From: a bacterium
GTDB lineage: Bacteria; Actinomycetota; Acidimicrobiia; Spongiisociales; Spongiisociaceae
Direction of reading: 5' to 3'
DNA: 61,496 nt
Assembly (NCBI GenBank): GCA_026710435.1
Contig: JAPOQZ010000261.1
Location: 1 to 61,496 of the forward strand
The position numbers and the translations under genes are program-made. The first letter of the stretch is position 1. Every line of letters begins with the position of its first letter. The notes beneath the pieces were generated by a model. The model made no database searches, was not told where the DNA came from, and saw only the letters and a program-made list of their open reading frames with translations. Positions 17,718 through 26,171 of the stretch are shown one piece after another.

Positions 17718-18638
17718 TCAGACGGTCGCCAACTCCAGCAAAAGCTCCCTGGTTGCGCCGGTTCCGGAGCCGGTGTCGAAGGGAACGGCCCAGACGTCGG
17801 TGGCTCCCGCATCGAACATTGCCTGGATCCGGGCGCGCACCGTGTTCTCGTCGCCCGTGATGGCGAGGCCGACCGGACCGTCGACTCCTTCCCGCTCGAA
17901 CAGGCGCCGGTAGTTGACGAGGGTTCCGTATCGGCCGAAGGTTCTCGCGGTGGCCTGCTGTGCCCGCTCCCGGTCGGATTCGACCGCCACCGGGATCCCG
18001 GCCAGCACTCTCGGCGCCGGGCGACCGGTTGCTTCGGCGCCCCCGGTGACGGCCGGGACGACCACCTCTTCGAGAGACTTCGGGCCGGCCAGCCATGTGG
18101 TCACCCCGTCGGCCAGTTCACCGCCCAGCCGGCACATGCCGGCTGCCAGGGCGCCGACGATCAGCGACACGCTCGATGTGCCCGGAACCGCGAACTCGCC
18201 GTGGACCCGGTAGTGCTCGCCGTCGAAGCTGACCGAACCCTCGCTGAGCAGACTCTCGAGGACCGTCAGGTATTCACGCAGGTGCCCTATCTGGCTCGAG
18301 TAGTCGAGCCCGTGCATACCCTCGATCACCGGACGGTGGGAAACTCCGACCCCTAGAACGAACCGCCCACCCGCGATGGCCTGGAGCGTCGCGGCCGATT
18401 GGGCCAGCGCCATGGGATGGCGCGGGTAGCTAGGCACCACCCCCACCCCCAGCTCGATTCGCGATGTCATCCCGGCCGCCACCGCAATGGTGGTGAGGGA
18501 ATCGATCCCCCTGGTGATGTGCGTACACCAAGCGGAGGAGAACCCATCCTTCTCGGCGGCCGCCGCTTCCGCCGCCACTTCCTGGGGAGGCCGCAGGATG
18601 CCCAGAGCGTCGGAACCGAACATGATCGAAATGCGCAT
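17718..18638 (-). CDS. LLM-class F420-dependent oxidoreductase
   Basis: 306-aa luciferase-fold (TIM barrel) protein of the type that uses coenzyme F420 in actinobacteria. Typical family segments are LGVGVVPSYPRHPMALAQSA and FVLGVGVSHRPVIEGMHG. The ATG at 18638 is ten bases after the dienelactone hydrolase stop, so the two form an operon. The cofactor is inferred from the family and from the CofC gene at 50.9 kb. The substrate is unknown. Confidence 0.85.
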   Translation of the reverse strand: MRISIMFGSDALGILRPPQEVAAEAAAAEKDGFSSAWCTHITRGIDSLTTIAVAAGMTSRIELGVGVVPSYPRHPMALAQSAATLQAIAGGRFVLGVGVSHRPVIEGMHGLDYSSQIGHLREYLTVLESLLSEGSVSFDGEHYRVHGEFAVPGTSSVSLIVGALAAGMCRLGGELADGVTTWLAGPKSLEEVVVPAVTGGAEATGRPAPRVLAGIPVAVESDRERAQQATARTFGRYGTLVNYRRLFEREGVDGPVGLAITGDENTVRARIQAMFDAGATDVWAVPFDTGSGTGATRELLLELATV

Positions 18639-18648
18639 GAGTGAACTC

Positions 18649-19425
18649 CTATCCGAGGGTGGCCTTCAGCAGTGCCAGCATCCGGGCGAAAGTATCGCTA
18701 GCCGCACCGCGATGGTACGAATCGGAATCGTCGTCTAGGAAATCGTGGCCCACTCCCTCGTACAGGATCCACTGGCCGTGCGCGTTTCGCCTCTGCGCCT
18801 CGTCCACGCCTTCCGGAGGTACCAACCGGTCCTCTGCGCCGTACAGGCCCAGAACCGGCATCGGGAGCATCTCGAGGGCGTCCGCAACCTTGAGTCGTCG
18901 GTCCTCGTCACCGGCCAGCGGCGCGTAGGCGACACACAGAGCGCCGACCTGTCGCTGCCGGTGGGCTGCATAGGTGATCGCGAAGCGTCCCCCGACATCG
19001 ATGCCTACCATCCCCACCTTGCCCTCGCGCGCCCAGCTGGCCGAGTCGTTGAAGGCGAAGGCCAGCGCGTCGTCGATGTCCGCGATGGCGCGACGGGCCC
19101 GGACCCGGCGGTAAGCGGCTACCAGGTCCTCGAAGGACGCCTCGGAACCCGGATGGGCGCCCCTGGTGAGATCGGGCACCAGCACCGCGTAGCGATTGCG
19201 GGCCAGCCAGCGGGCCAGATCCTTGACGTAGGGGGTGATGCCGCGGAGCGGGGGAAGCAACACCACCAGCGGATACGCCCCGATCCGATCGGGCCGGGCG
19301 AGATAACCGGTGGTGAACCGGGCGCCTGTGGGCATGGCGAAGTCCCGGTAGAGGATCTCGATCGTGCCCTCATGCTGGAGAACCGCCACAGCACCTCCCG
19401 AATCCGTGCGGTTGCCGTCGTGCAC
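18649..19425 (-). CDS. Dienelactone hydrolase family protein
   Basis: 258-aa alpha/beta hydrolase. The nucleophile elbow is VGMVGIDVGGRFA, where the usual GxCxG or GxSxG is GIDVG, so the nucleophile would be Asp rather than Cys. Late aspartate (YGAEDRLVPP) and histidine (YEGVGHDFLDDD) residues complete a triad. Dienelactone hydrolases open lactones in aromatic breakdown, but the family is broad. The gene starts with GTG at 19425 and leads an operon with the F420-type oxidoreductase. Confidence 0.75.
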   Translation of the reverse strand: MHDGNRTDSGGAVAVLQHEGTIEILYRDFAMPTGARFTTGYLARPDRIGAYPLVVLLPPLRGITPYVKDLARWLARNRYAVLVPDLTRGAHPGSEASFEDLVAAYRRVRARRAIADIDDALAFAFNDSASWAREGKVGMVGIDVGGRFAITYAAHRQRQVGALCVAYAPLAGDEDRRLKVADALEMLPMPVLGLYGAEDRLVPPEGVDEAQRRNAHGQWILYEGVGHDFLDDDSDSYHRGAASDTFARMLALLKATLG

Positions 19426-19745
19426 CGCCTGCCATAGGACGGACCGCCGCCATCCTAGTGGTCAACCAGGGGAACATTGATAGCCGAGAGGGGAGACGGC
19501 CTATCCGCCGAAGACTCTCCGGAGCGCGGCGACGGCAGTCCGCTCGGTGTGGTGTCGCTGGATCCCGAGCACCGTCTCGGCACGGTCCGGGATGAAGGCG
19601 GTGCGTGGATACGCGAGCTGCAGCGCCTCGGTCGATGACCGCATCCTGTGCCAACTCAGAACGCAACCGGTCGCCGGAGATGTCCGGTAACCTGCAACAT
19701 CGGTGTTCCCAGGCAATCACGTAAGCGCCGATCCTCTAACGGACT
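19426..19745. other. 320-base gap without a confident gene
   Basis: A 71-codon minus-strand frame at 19501-19716 ends with ALQLAYPRTAFIPDRAETV. Its codon use is acceptable, but I recognise no family, ribosome site or operon partner. It may be a decayed 3' fragment of a lost gene. Nothing else is seen. Confidence 0.3.
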
Positions 19746-20438
19746 TCAAGGATGGTGCCGCACTTCGGAGACCGCACCGGACACCAGGGTGACGCGGCCG
19801 CCGGACATTGCCACCACCAGGCCTCCCTGGCGAGAGACATCCACCGCTCTGCCCCTCCCATCCGGCATCCAGGTGACTTCCTGGCCGATCGTGGAACAGA
19901 GCCGGCGATACTCGCCGTATGGCCAGTCCTCGGGTGGGCTCGACATCAGCGCCAGGAGTTCCTCGGTCCACCGGCCGGCGATTCCCGCCGCGGCGGCAGG
20001 ACCGGGATCGCTCGGGAAGATCGCACCCCGCCCCGCGGGAGGCTCGGGCCAGTGGAGATTGGCTCCCCATCCCACGACCACCAACCCGCCGGAGGCCTCG
20101 GTGAGGATGCCCCCCAACTTGTCGTCCCCTCTCATCAGATCGTTGGGCCATTTGAGAGTCATGCCTGTTGCTCTCTCCCCCAGCGCGCGTAGAGCTGCCA
20201 CCCCCGCGACGAGGGTCACCAATGGCCACGCGCCGGATTGCCAGGACGGACGGATTCCGAGGGAGGCGGCCAGCGCCCGCGGGGCGGTGACCCAGCCTGT
20301 GCCCGACCTTCCGCGACCCTCGGTCTGGGATCCGGCCACGACCAGCAGGGGAAGGGCTCCTACCCGGTCCCTTACTTCGTCCTGGGTGGAAGTGGTTTGA
20401 TCGAGTATCAACGTCTCGTAGGACGTACGCGCTTTCAT
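19746..20438 (-). CDS. birA: Biotin--[acetyl-CoA-carboxylase] ligase
   Basis: 230-aa monofunctional biotin protein ligase that attaches biotin to carrier domains such as that of the carboxylase encoded next door. Motifs are TTSTQDEV near the N-terminus, the adenylate-binding GSQTEGRGRSGTGW, and the catalytic KWPNDLM with KLGGILTE. It lacks the N-terminal DNA-binding domain of E. coli BirA, so it is not a repressor. I prefer the ATG at 20438; a GTG four codons upstream at 20450 is possible. It is divergent from the acyl-CoA carboxylase genes it presumably serves. Confidence 0.88.
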   Translation of the reverse strand: MKARTSYETLILDQTTSTQDEVRDRVGALPLLVVAGSQTEGRGRSGTGWVTAPRALAASLGIRPSWQSGAWPLVTLVAGVAALRALGERATGMTLKWPNDLMRGDDKLGGILTEASGGLVVVGWGANLHWPEPPAGRGAIFPSDPGPAAAAGIAGRWTEELLALMSSPPEDWPYGEYRRLCSTIGQEVTWMPDGRGRAVDVSRQGGLVVAMSGGRVTLVSGAVSEVRHHP

Positions 20439-20474
20439 CGCGAGACGCACTCTAAGAGGTGGTCAAGAACCGGG

Positions 20475-20570
20475 GTAGAGGTTGAACTGAACATTGACGA
20501 TTGCTCGGGCCTGCCAACCGCCGACCCAGGAATCATGCCGGCGACCGGCAGGCCGTTGGTGAATCGAGAG
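20475..20570. repeat. Family A MITE-like repeat, degenerate long form (A3)
   Basis: This lies in the 376-base gap between birA and the carboxylase gene. The interior GACGATTGCTCGGGCC and CCAGGAATCATGCCGGCGA match the long copies, but both termini are eroded, so it is probably an old insertion. The rest of the gap (20571-20814) holds no gene; the carboxylase promoter should be there but no clear hexamers stand out. Confidence 0.7.
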
Positions 20571-20814
20571 GACATATTGCCGGACCTTCACCAGTCTCCC
20601 GAGGTCTGGCTCCGAATCCGACCTTCGGGTGTAGCCATCGCCCCATCGCAGGGGTCTAACAGTAACGCCTGGAACGGGCGAAGTACCGCCCGGGCCCGTG
20701 GCGGCAGCTCAAATACAGCTCCAAAACGGGCATACGGCCTAGTGTGGAGTCGGCGGGTGAGCTTTCGGCTCGTTCCCGGCCTTCCAACGAGAACGACGGC
20801 ACAAGGATGGGTCC

Positions 20815-22365
20815 GTGGGCACGGAACAACGGATCGAACAACTCCGGGACCTCCGCGACAAGGCCGAGGCGCCCGGCAGCCGGAGGGCTGCCGACCGCCA
20901 GCACGAGCGGGGCAAGCTCACCGCCCGGGAGCGGATCGCCCTGCTCCTCGACAAGGACAGTTTCCAGGAGATCGACATCTTCGTCCGGCATCAGGCTCGC
21001 GGTTTCGGCATCGAAGACAAGAGACCGCTCGGAGACGCCGTCGTCACCGGTTACGGCACCATCGACGGCCGTACCGTGTTCGTGTTCGCCGAAGACTTCA
21101 CCGTGTTCGGTGGCAGCCTCGGCAAGGCGGTCGCGGACAAGATCACCAAGGTCATGGATCTGGCAATGAAGGTCGGTGCTCCGGTGGTGGGGCTGAAGGA
21201 CTCGGGCGGCGCCCGGATCCAGGAGGGCGTGCAGGCCCTCGACGGCTACGGGAGGATCTTCTACCGCAACGTCCGTGCGTCGGGGGTCATCCCCCAGGTC
21301 TCGGTCATCATGGGACCCTGTGCCGGCGGAGCCGTGTACTCCCCGGCGATCACCGACTTCGTGTACCAGGTGGAAGGCACCAGTCACATGTTCATCACGG
21401 GGCCCGACGTGATCAAAGCGGTTACGGGCGAGGACGTGACCTTCGAGGAACTGGGCGGTGCCGCCACCCACGGCTCCACGTCCGGGGTCACCCACTTCGT
21501 CTGCGGTTCCGGAACGGATGCCTTGGAGGAGGTTCGCTACCTGCTCTCGTTCCTCCCCCAGAACAACATGGAGCCACCCCCGTACTTCAAGCCCGACGAC
21601 TCGCCCAACCGGGTGGACGACGGGCTCGATTCGATCATCCCGGACTCTCCCAACCAGCCCTACGACATGGTGGACATCATCGAGTCGGTCGTCGACGACG
21701 GCGACTTCTACCAGGTACACGAACACTGGGCCACCAACATCGTCGTCGGGTTGGCGCGCATCGACGGCTACTCCACCGGTATCGTCGCCAACCAACCGTC
21801 GCATCTGGCCGGGACTCTCGACATCCAAGCATCGAAGAAGGCCGCGCGTTTCGTGCGGATGTGCGACGCTTTCAACATTCCCATCTGCACGTTCGTGGAC
21901 GTGCCCGGGTTTCTCCCCGGCGTGGAGCAGGAGCACGGAGGCATCATCAGTCACGGGGCGAAGCTTCTCTACGCGTACTGCGAGGCGACTGTCCCGAGGG
22001 TCACCGTCATCACCCGCAAGTCCTACGGTGGCGCCTACCTGGTGATGAACGCCCGCGGGGTCGGCGCCGACCTCGTGTATGCCTGGCCCTCAGCCGAGAT
22101 CGCGGTGATGGGAGCCCCCGGTGCGGTGAACATCATCCACCGCCGCGAGATAGTGACCGCCGCCGACCCGGATCGGCGCAAGGCAACGCTGGTTGACGAG
22201 TACGAGAGGCGATTCGCCAACCCGTACGTCGCTTCCGAGCTCGGCCTCGTGGACAACGTCATCGAGCCGCGGGAGACCCGTGTGCGGCTGATCAAGGCAT
22301 TCGAGATGCTCCGCAACAAGCGGGACGCCCTGCCACCCAAGAAACACGGGAACATCCCCCTTTGA
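20815..22365 (+). CDS. pccB: Acyl-CoA (probably propionyl-CoA) carboxylase beta subunit
   Basis: 516-aa carboxyltransferase subunit that moves CO2 from carboxybiotin to an acyl-CoA. It has the two crotonase-like halves. The N half has the oxyanion loop GLKDSGGARIQEGV and GPCAGGAVYSPA; the C half has VPGFLPGVEQEHGGI and KSYGGAYLVMNA. Length and motifs fit PccB/AccD5-type proteins. Start is GTG 20815, with AAGGA upstream. It pairs with the biotin-bearing alpha subunit 13 bases downstream; with the mutase at 26.2-27.8 kb it suggests propionyl-CoA to succinyl-CoA conversion. Acetyl-CoA specificity cannot be excluded. Confidence 0.9.
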   Translation: MGTEQRIEQLRDLRDKAEAPGSRRAADRQHERGKLTARERIALLLDKDSFQEIDIFVRHQARGFGIEDKRPLGDAVVTGYGTIDGRTVFVFAEDFTVFGGSLGKAVADKITKVMDLAMKVGAPVVGLKDSGGARIQEGVQALDGYGRIFYRNVRASGVIPQVSVIMGPCAGGAVYSPAITDFVYQVEGTSHMFITGPDVIKAVTGEDVTFEELGGAATHGSTSGVTHFVCGSGTDALEEVRYLLSFLPQNNMEPPPYFKPDDSPNRVDDGLDSIIPDSPNQPYDMVDIIESVVDDGDFYQVHEHWATNIVVGLARIDGYSTGIVANQPSHLAGTLDIQASKKAARFVRMCDAFNIPICTFVDVPGFLPGVEQEHGGIISHGAKLLYAYCEATVPRVTVITRKSYGGAYLVMNARGVGADLVYAWPSAEIAVMGAPGAVNIIHRREIVTAADPDRRKATLVDEYERRFANPYVASELGLVDNVIEPRETRVRLIKAFEMLRNKRDALPPKKHGNIPL

Positions 22366-22378
22366 AGGGTCTGGCGGA

Positions 22379-24121
22379 GTGAACTCCCTGCTGGTGGCGA
22401 ACCGGGGCGAGATCGCCGTCCGGGTGATCCGGAGCGCCCGCGAACTCGGCATGCGAACCATCGCGGTGTACTCGGAACTGGATCGAGATGCTCTCCACGT
22501 CCACCTGGCGGACGAGGCATGGAACATCGGCGGGGCACCCGCAGCCGAGTCGTACCTGAACGCGGCGCGCATTCTCGAGGTGGCCCGTGAAGCAGGCGCC
22601 GAAGCCATCCATCCTGGATACGGGTTCCTGGCCGAGAACGCGTCGTTCGCACGCATGGTGAACGACTCCGGCATCACCTGGGTGGGTCCACCGCCCCGGG
22701 CTATCGAGTTGATGGGCGACAAGATCCTGTCGAGACGGACGGCGGAGGCGGCAGGAGTCGCACCGGTGCCGGGCACGACGGATCCGGTCGAGACCTTCGC
22801 CGAGGCCGCCCGGATAGCGGCTGGTATCGGTTATCCCGTCGCGGTCAAGGCGGCCCACGGCGGCGGCGGCAAGGGACTGCGGGTAGCGACGCGTCGCAAG
22901 CAACTGGCGGCGGCGATCGAAGGCGCTCGCCGCGAGGCGGACGCTTACTTCGGCAGCGGAGTGGTCTACCTCGAGGCGTACATGGAGAAGACGCGCCATA
23001 TCGAGGCCCAGATCATCCTGGACCACCACGGCAACAGGCGGTTCCTAGGGGAACGCGACTGCTCGGTGCAGCGACGCCACCAGAAACTGATCGAGGAGGC
23101 CCCGGCAGCGGCCCTCACCGATGACGCACGCCGTTCGCTTGGTGAGGCGGCGCTGGCCATAGCCGATGAGTGTGGCTACGTGAACGCCGGCACGGTGGAG
23201 TTCCTGTTCAATCCGGACGGGAGCTTCTACTTCCTCGAGATGAACACGAGGTTGCAGGTGGAGCACACCGTGACAGAGATGGTCACCGGAGTGGATCTGG
23301 TGGCCGAGCAACTGGCGGTAGCCAAGGGCGAACCTCTTTCGTTCGAGCATCTGCCCGTCAGGGGCCACGCCATCGAGCTGCGGATCAACGCCGAGGATCC
23401 CGGTAACCAATTCAGGCCGACACCGGGGACGGTGACGGAGTACCAGGAACCGGGAGGACCGGGCGTGAGGGTCGATTCGTGGATGGCGCCGGGCACGACG
23501 GTCAGCCAGTACTACGACAACCTGATGGCCAAACTCGTCGTGTGGGGCCGAACCCGTCCGGAGGCCATCGCCCGGGCGAAACGCGCTCTCGACGAGTACC
23601 GGGTGGCGGGGGTCGCCACCACCATTCCTGCCCACCGGGCCGTGCTCTCCCATCCCACCTTCGAGGCCGGCGAGGTGCATACGCGGTTCGTCGAAACCGA
23701 ACTCAGCCTCGACCCCGAACCGTTCGACCGGGGAGATGCGCTACCGAGCGAGGCGGCCAAGACCAGACACGCCATGACCGTCGAGGTGGGCGGGCGCCGG
23801 TTCGATGTCACCTACTGGGTGCCCGACATACCCGCACCCGCGGGCGGCGACCGCCCATCCCGCAAGCCGCCCAAGCGGCGCACCGCAACCGGCCAGTTCT
23901 CGACGGAGCCGGGGATGGTGGTCTCCCCGATGCAGGGCACCATCGTGAAGGTCTCGGTCAAGGCCGGCGACCGGGTGAACGCCAACCAGCAGATCTGCGT
24001 CCTCGAAGCCATGAAGATGGAGAACGAGATCACCAGCCCCATCGCCGGCGAACTGATCGAACTCAGGGTTCAGCCGGGCGATACCGTTCGTAACAACGAA
24101 CTCTTGGCCATCGTCCGGTAA
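22379..24121 (+). CDS. Acyl-CoA carboxylase alpha subunit (biotin carboxylase plus carrier)
   Basis: 580 aa. It has a biotin carboxylase N domain (LLVANRGEIAVRVIRSAREL), an ATP-grasp domain (VKAAHGGGGKGLRVA, EMNTRLQVEHTVTE) and a C-terminal biotinyl domain with the modified lysine in CVLEAMKMENEI. It makes carboxybiotin from bicarbonate and ATP and delivers it to the beta subunit. Start is GTG 22379, soon after the pccB stop. The carrier lysine is the target of the birA product encoded upstream on the other strand. AccA3-like subunits in actinobacteria often serve more than one beta subunit. Confidence 0.92.
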   Translation: MNSLLVANRGEIAVRVIRSARELGMRTIAVYSELDRDALHVHLADEAWNIGGAPAAESYLNAARILEVAREAGAEAIHPGYGFLAENASFARMVNDSGITWVGPPPRAIELMGDKILSRRTAEAAGVAPVPGTTDPVETFAEAARIAAGIGYPVAVKAAHGGGGKGLRVATRRKQLAAAIEGARREADAYFGSGVVYLEAYMEKTRHIEAQIILDHHGNRRFLGERDCSVQRRHQKLIEEAPAAALTDDARRSLGEAALAIADECGYVNAGTVEFLFNPDGSFYFLEMNTRLQVEHTVTEMVTGVDLVAEQLAVAKGEPLSFEHLPVRGHAIELRINAEDPGNQFRPTPGTVTEYQEPGGPGVRVDSWMAPGTTVSQYYDNLMAKLVVWGRTRPEAIARAKRALDEYRVAGVATTIPAHRAVLSHPTFEAGEVHTRFVETELSLDPEPFDRGDALPSEAAKTRHAMTVEVGGRRFDVTYWVPDIPAPAGGDRPSRKPPKRRTATGQFSTEPGMVVSPMQGTIVKVSVKAGDRVNANQQICVLEAMKMENEITSPIAGELIELRVQPGDTVRNNELLAIVR

Positions 24122-24162
24122 CCAGTCGACGCTGACACCACCAGGTGTTCCGCTTCCCAGAT

Positions 24163-24406
24163 TCGCGGACGGTATCCGTAGCCTTCACCGGACTACCGCC
24201 CGGGGCCGCTAGAACGCCGGGCGTGTCGCCTCCGGCGGGTCCCACCCCCGGCCGCCGCCTCCTCGGCGCCGAAACGCGTCCCGCCGTCCCCCTACCGGGG
24301 TCGCACGGTCAGCATGATCCCAGCCCGGCCCGCTCGGTACCCAAAACGGACCGCTTGGTGCTTTGCGGTTACCTAACAGTATACAACGGATCTATGACAG
24401 AACCAG
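24163..24406 (-). ncRNA. Family C element, copy C2: candidate structured small RNA
   Basis: Reverse-oriented relative of 61-285. On the minus strand CTGGTT (24406-24401), a 17-base spacer and a perfect TATACT -10 (24383-24378) predict a transcript starting near 24371 at the conserved TTAGGTAACCGCAAAG. The helix GGCGGG/CCCGCC (24285-24280 with 24239-24234) is kept. A CGCCCGG/CCGGGCG helix (24223-24217 with 24203-24197) replaces the different but equally paired helix of C1, that is, covariation. It lies between the carboxylase stop and a direct repeat, antisense to nothing known. Confidence 0.5.
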
Positions 24407-24442
24407 TCCTCTTGTCACGGAACCGGCCCTCCAACGTGACAG

Positions 24443-24768
24443 CGACGAAGGCGTACCCGCAGGGTACATCGAGGAGGCAGGACGCAGCCAGAGGCGTCGA
24501 TGGCGGTCCAGAGCACGCCGTCCGCAACGCAGACCGACCACGACCAAACCAAGACGCACCCACGCTATCCGCAGCCGTTCCGGTACCCCGGCTCCCCGTG
24601 GTTGGTCTGTGGGGCGGCGGTGGGATATGGCGCCGCAAGCGGCGTCTATGGCAAGGACTGGCCGACGAAGGCGTACCCGCAGGGTACGTTGAGGAGGCAG
24701 GACGCAGCCAGAGGCGTCGATGGCGGTCCAGAGCACGCCGTCCGCAACGCAGACCGACCACGACCAAA
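24443..24768. repeat. Two 106-bp direct repeats 220 bp apart
   Basis: 24443-24548 and 24663-24768 are nearly identical, differing at about three positions near GGGTAC(A/G)T. They are separated by 114 unrelated bases. The unit opens with a small TACCC-GCA-GGGTA hairpin. The second copy ends one base before the stop codon of lpdA. The reading frames across the repeats are arginine-rich and do not look like real proteins. Function is unknown. Confidence 0.8.
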
Positions 24769-24769
24769 A

Positions 24770-26113
24770 CTAGTCGCCGGCGTCGGAGATTGACTCCGAA
24801 AGGGTGGGATGGACCATCAGGGTCTCCCGAAGGGTCTGGACCTTGACCTTCGCCCGCGTGGCGAGGGCCAGGATCCCGATAAGCTCCGACGCCCTGTGCC
24901 CCACGATCGTGCCTCCGAGCACGACCCTGGTGGCGGGGTCGGAGACCACCTTTGCAAAGCCTCGGGTGCTCCCGTGGATGACGCTGCGAGGGTTGGCAGT
25001 GAAGGGCACCTTCGTGATCCTGACCTTGCGGCCCTCCGCGGCTGCGTCCGCTTCCTCCAGACCTACAGAAGCTATCTCCGGTTCGGTGAAGATCGCCTGT
25101 GCGACGTTCGAGTAGTCGATGAACTTCGCCGGATGGCCGGTGACATGCCGGGCCAGGTTGCGCCCCTGCTGGTTCGCCACCGAGGAGAGGAGCATCTGGC
25201 CGGTCACGTCGCCGGCCGCATAGACGTGGGGAACCGAGGTGCGCTGGTGCCGGTCGACCGCGATGACCCCGTGGCGGGTGTCGATCCCCGCCTCTTCAAG
25301 ACCCAGTCCCTCGGTATTGGGGACCGCCCCCACGGCCAGCAGCGCGTGGCTTCCCTCAACCCGCCGCCCGTCCCCAACGTGGACCACCACACCGTAACCA
25401 TCGTTGTCGATACCCACCGCTCGGGCCCCCTTCAGCAGCGACACACCACGCTCCAGGAAGTCGGCCTCCAGCGCCGCAGCTACCTCCGCGTCGCGGTGCG
25501 GGAGGACGTGGTGTCGGCTCACCAGCAGCGACACCCTGGATCCGAGGCTCTCGAATATGTGGACCATCTCCACGCCGGTGACGCCCGATCCGATCACCAC
25601 CACGTGTTCGGGCGGGGCGGGAAGGTCGTAGACGTGGCGGGTGGTGAGTAAGCGCTCCCCGTCCACTCTCGCCCATGGGGGAACCCGTGGACGAGAGCCC
25701 GTCGATACGAGCGCGGCGTCGAAGGGGATGGTCCGTTCCGTCCCGTCAACCATGACGGCCGCCTTGTTCGGACCGAGGAAGCGGCCTCGACCCTTCACGA
25801 TATCGATGCCTTGGCTCTGGAGCAGTTCGGTGGAGCGGCCCGAGATCATCGAGGTGATCTTCTGTATCCGGTCAGCCAGCCGACCCAGGTCGACTCCTGC
25901 GCCACCGCCGACGATGCCCAGGTCCTCGGAGTTGCGGATGGCGTTCATGCGGATCGACATCGCTGCCATCGCCTTCGACGGTATGCAGTCCCGGAGGTGA
26001 GCAGCACCCCCCAATACAGAGTCCTCGACCAGGATCACGTCCGCACCCAGGGCGGAGGCCGTGCTGGCCGCGGCGGTACCCGCCGGCCCTCCGCCGATGA
26101 TCAGGAACCTCAC
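24770..26113 (-). CDS. lpdA: NAD(P)H-quinone dehydrogenase, LpdA-type flavoprotein
   Basis: 447-aa flavoprotein disulfide oxidoreductase: FAD domain (FLIIGGGPAGTAAA), NAD domain (VVIGSGVTGVEM), second FAD motif (VYAAGDVTG), dimerisation domain. The usual two-cysteine redox loop is GGAAHLRDCIPSKA, with only one cysteine, as in mycobacterial LpdA (Rv3303c), which reduces quinones rather than lipoamide. The C-terminal HPTLSE replaces the HPHPTxSE histidine region. I chose GTG 26113 because GGGAGG precedes it at good spacing; ATGs further upstream up to 26152 are possible. It follows the mutase gene on the same strand. Confidence 0.85.
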   Translation of the reverse strand: MRFLIIGGGPAGTAAASTASALGADVILVEDSVLGGAAHLRDCIPSKAMAAMSIRMNAIRNSEDLGIVGGGAGVDLGRLADRIQKITSMISGRSTELLQSQGIDIVKGRGRFLGPNKAAVMVDGTERTIPFDAALVSTGSRPRVPPWARVDGERLLTTRHVYDLPAPPEHVVVIGSGVTGVEMVHIFESLGSRVSLLVSRHHVLPHRDAEVAAALEADFLERGVSLLKGARAVGIDNDGYGVVVHVGDGRRVEGSHALLAVGAVPNTEGLGLEEAGIDTRHGVIAVDRHQRTSVPHVYAAGDVTGQMLLSSVANQQGRNLARHVTGHPAKFIDYSNVAQAIFTEPEIASVGLEEADAAAEGRKVRITKVPFTANPRSVIHGSTRGFAKVVSDPATRVVLGGTIVGHRASELIGILALATRAKVKVQTLRETLMVHPTLSESISDAGD

Positions 26114-26171
26114 GGGCGGGTCCTCCCGCATCATCAGCAGGACTCTCCCCACTGGACCGGCTTCCCGTCCG

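Noticed and set aside
20238..22196. A 652-codon plus-strand open frame
   Set aside because: It covers birA in antisense and pccB in another frame, with arginine/glycine-rich composition. It is a shadow of high-GC coding DNA.
24443..24768. CRISPR array
   Set aside because: There are only two repeat units of 106 bp with one 114-bp spacer, and no cas genes are near.
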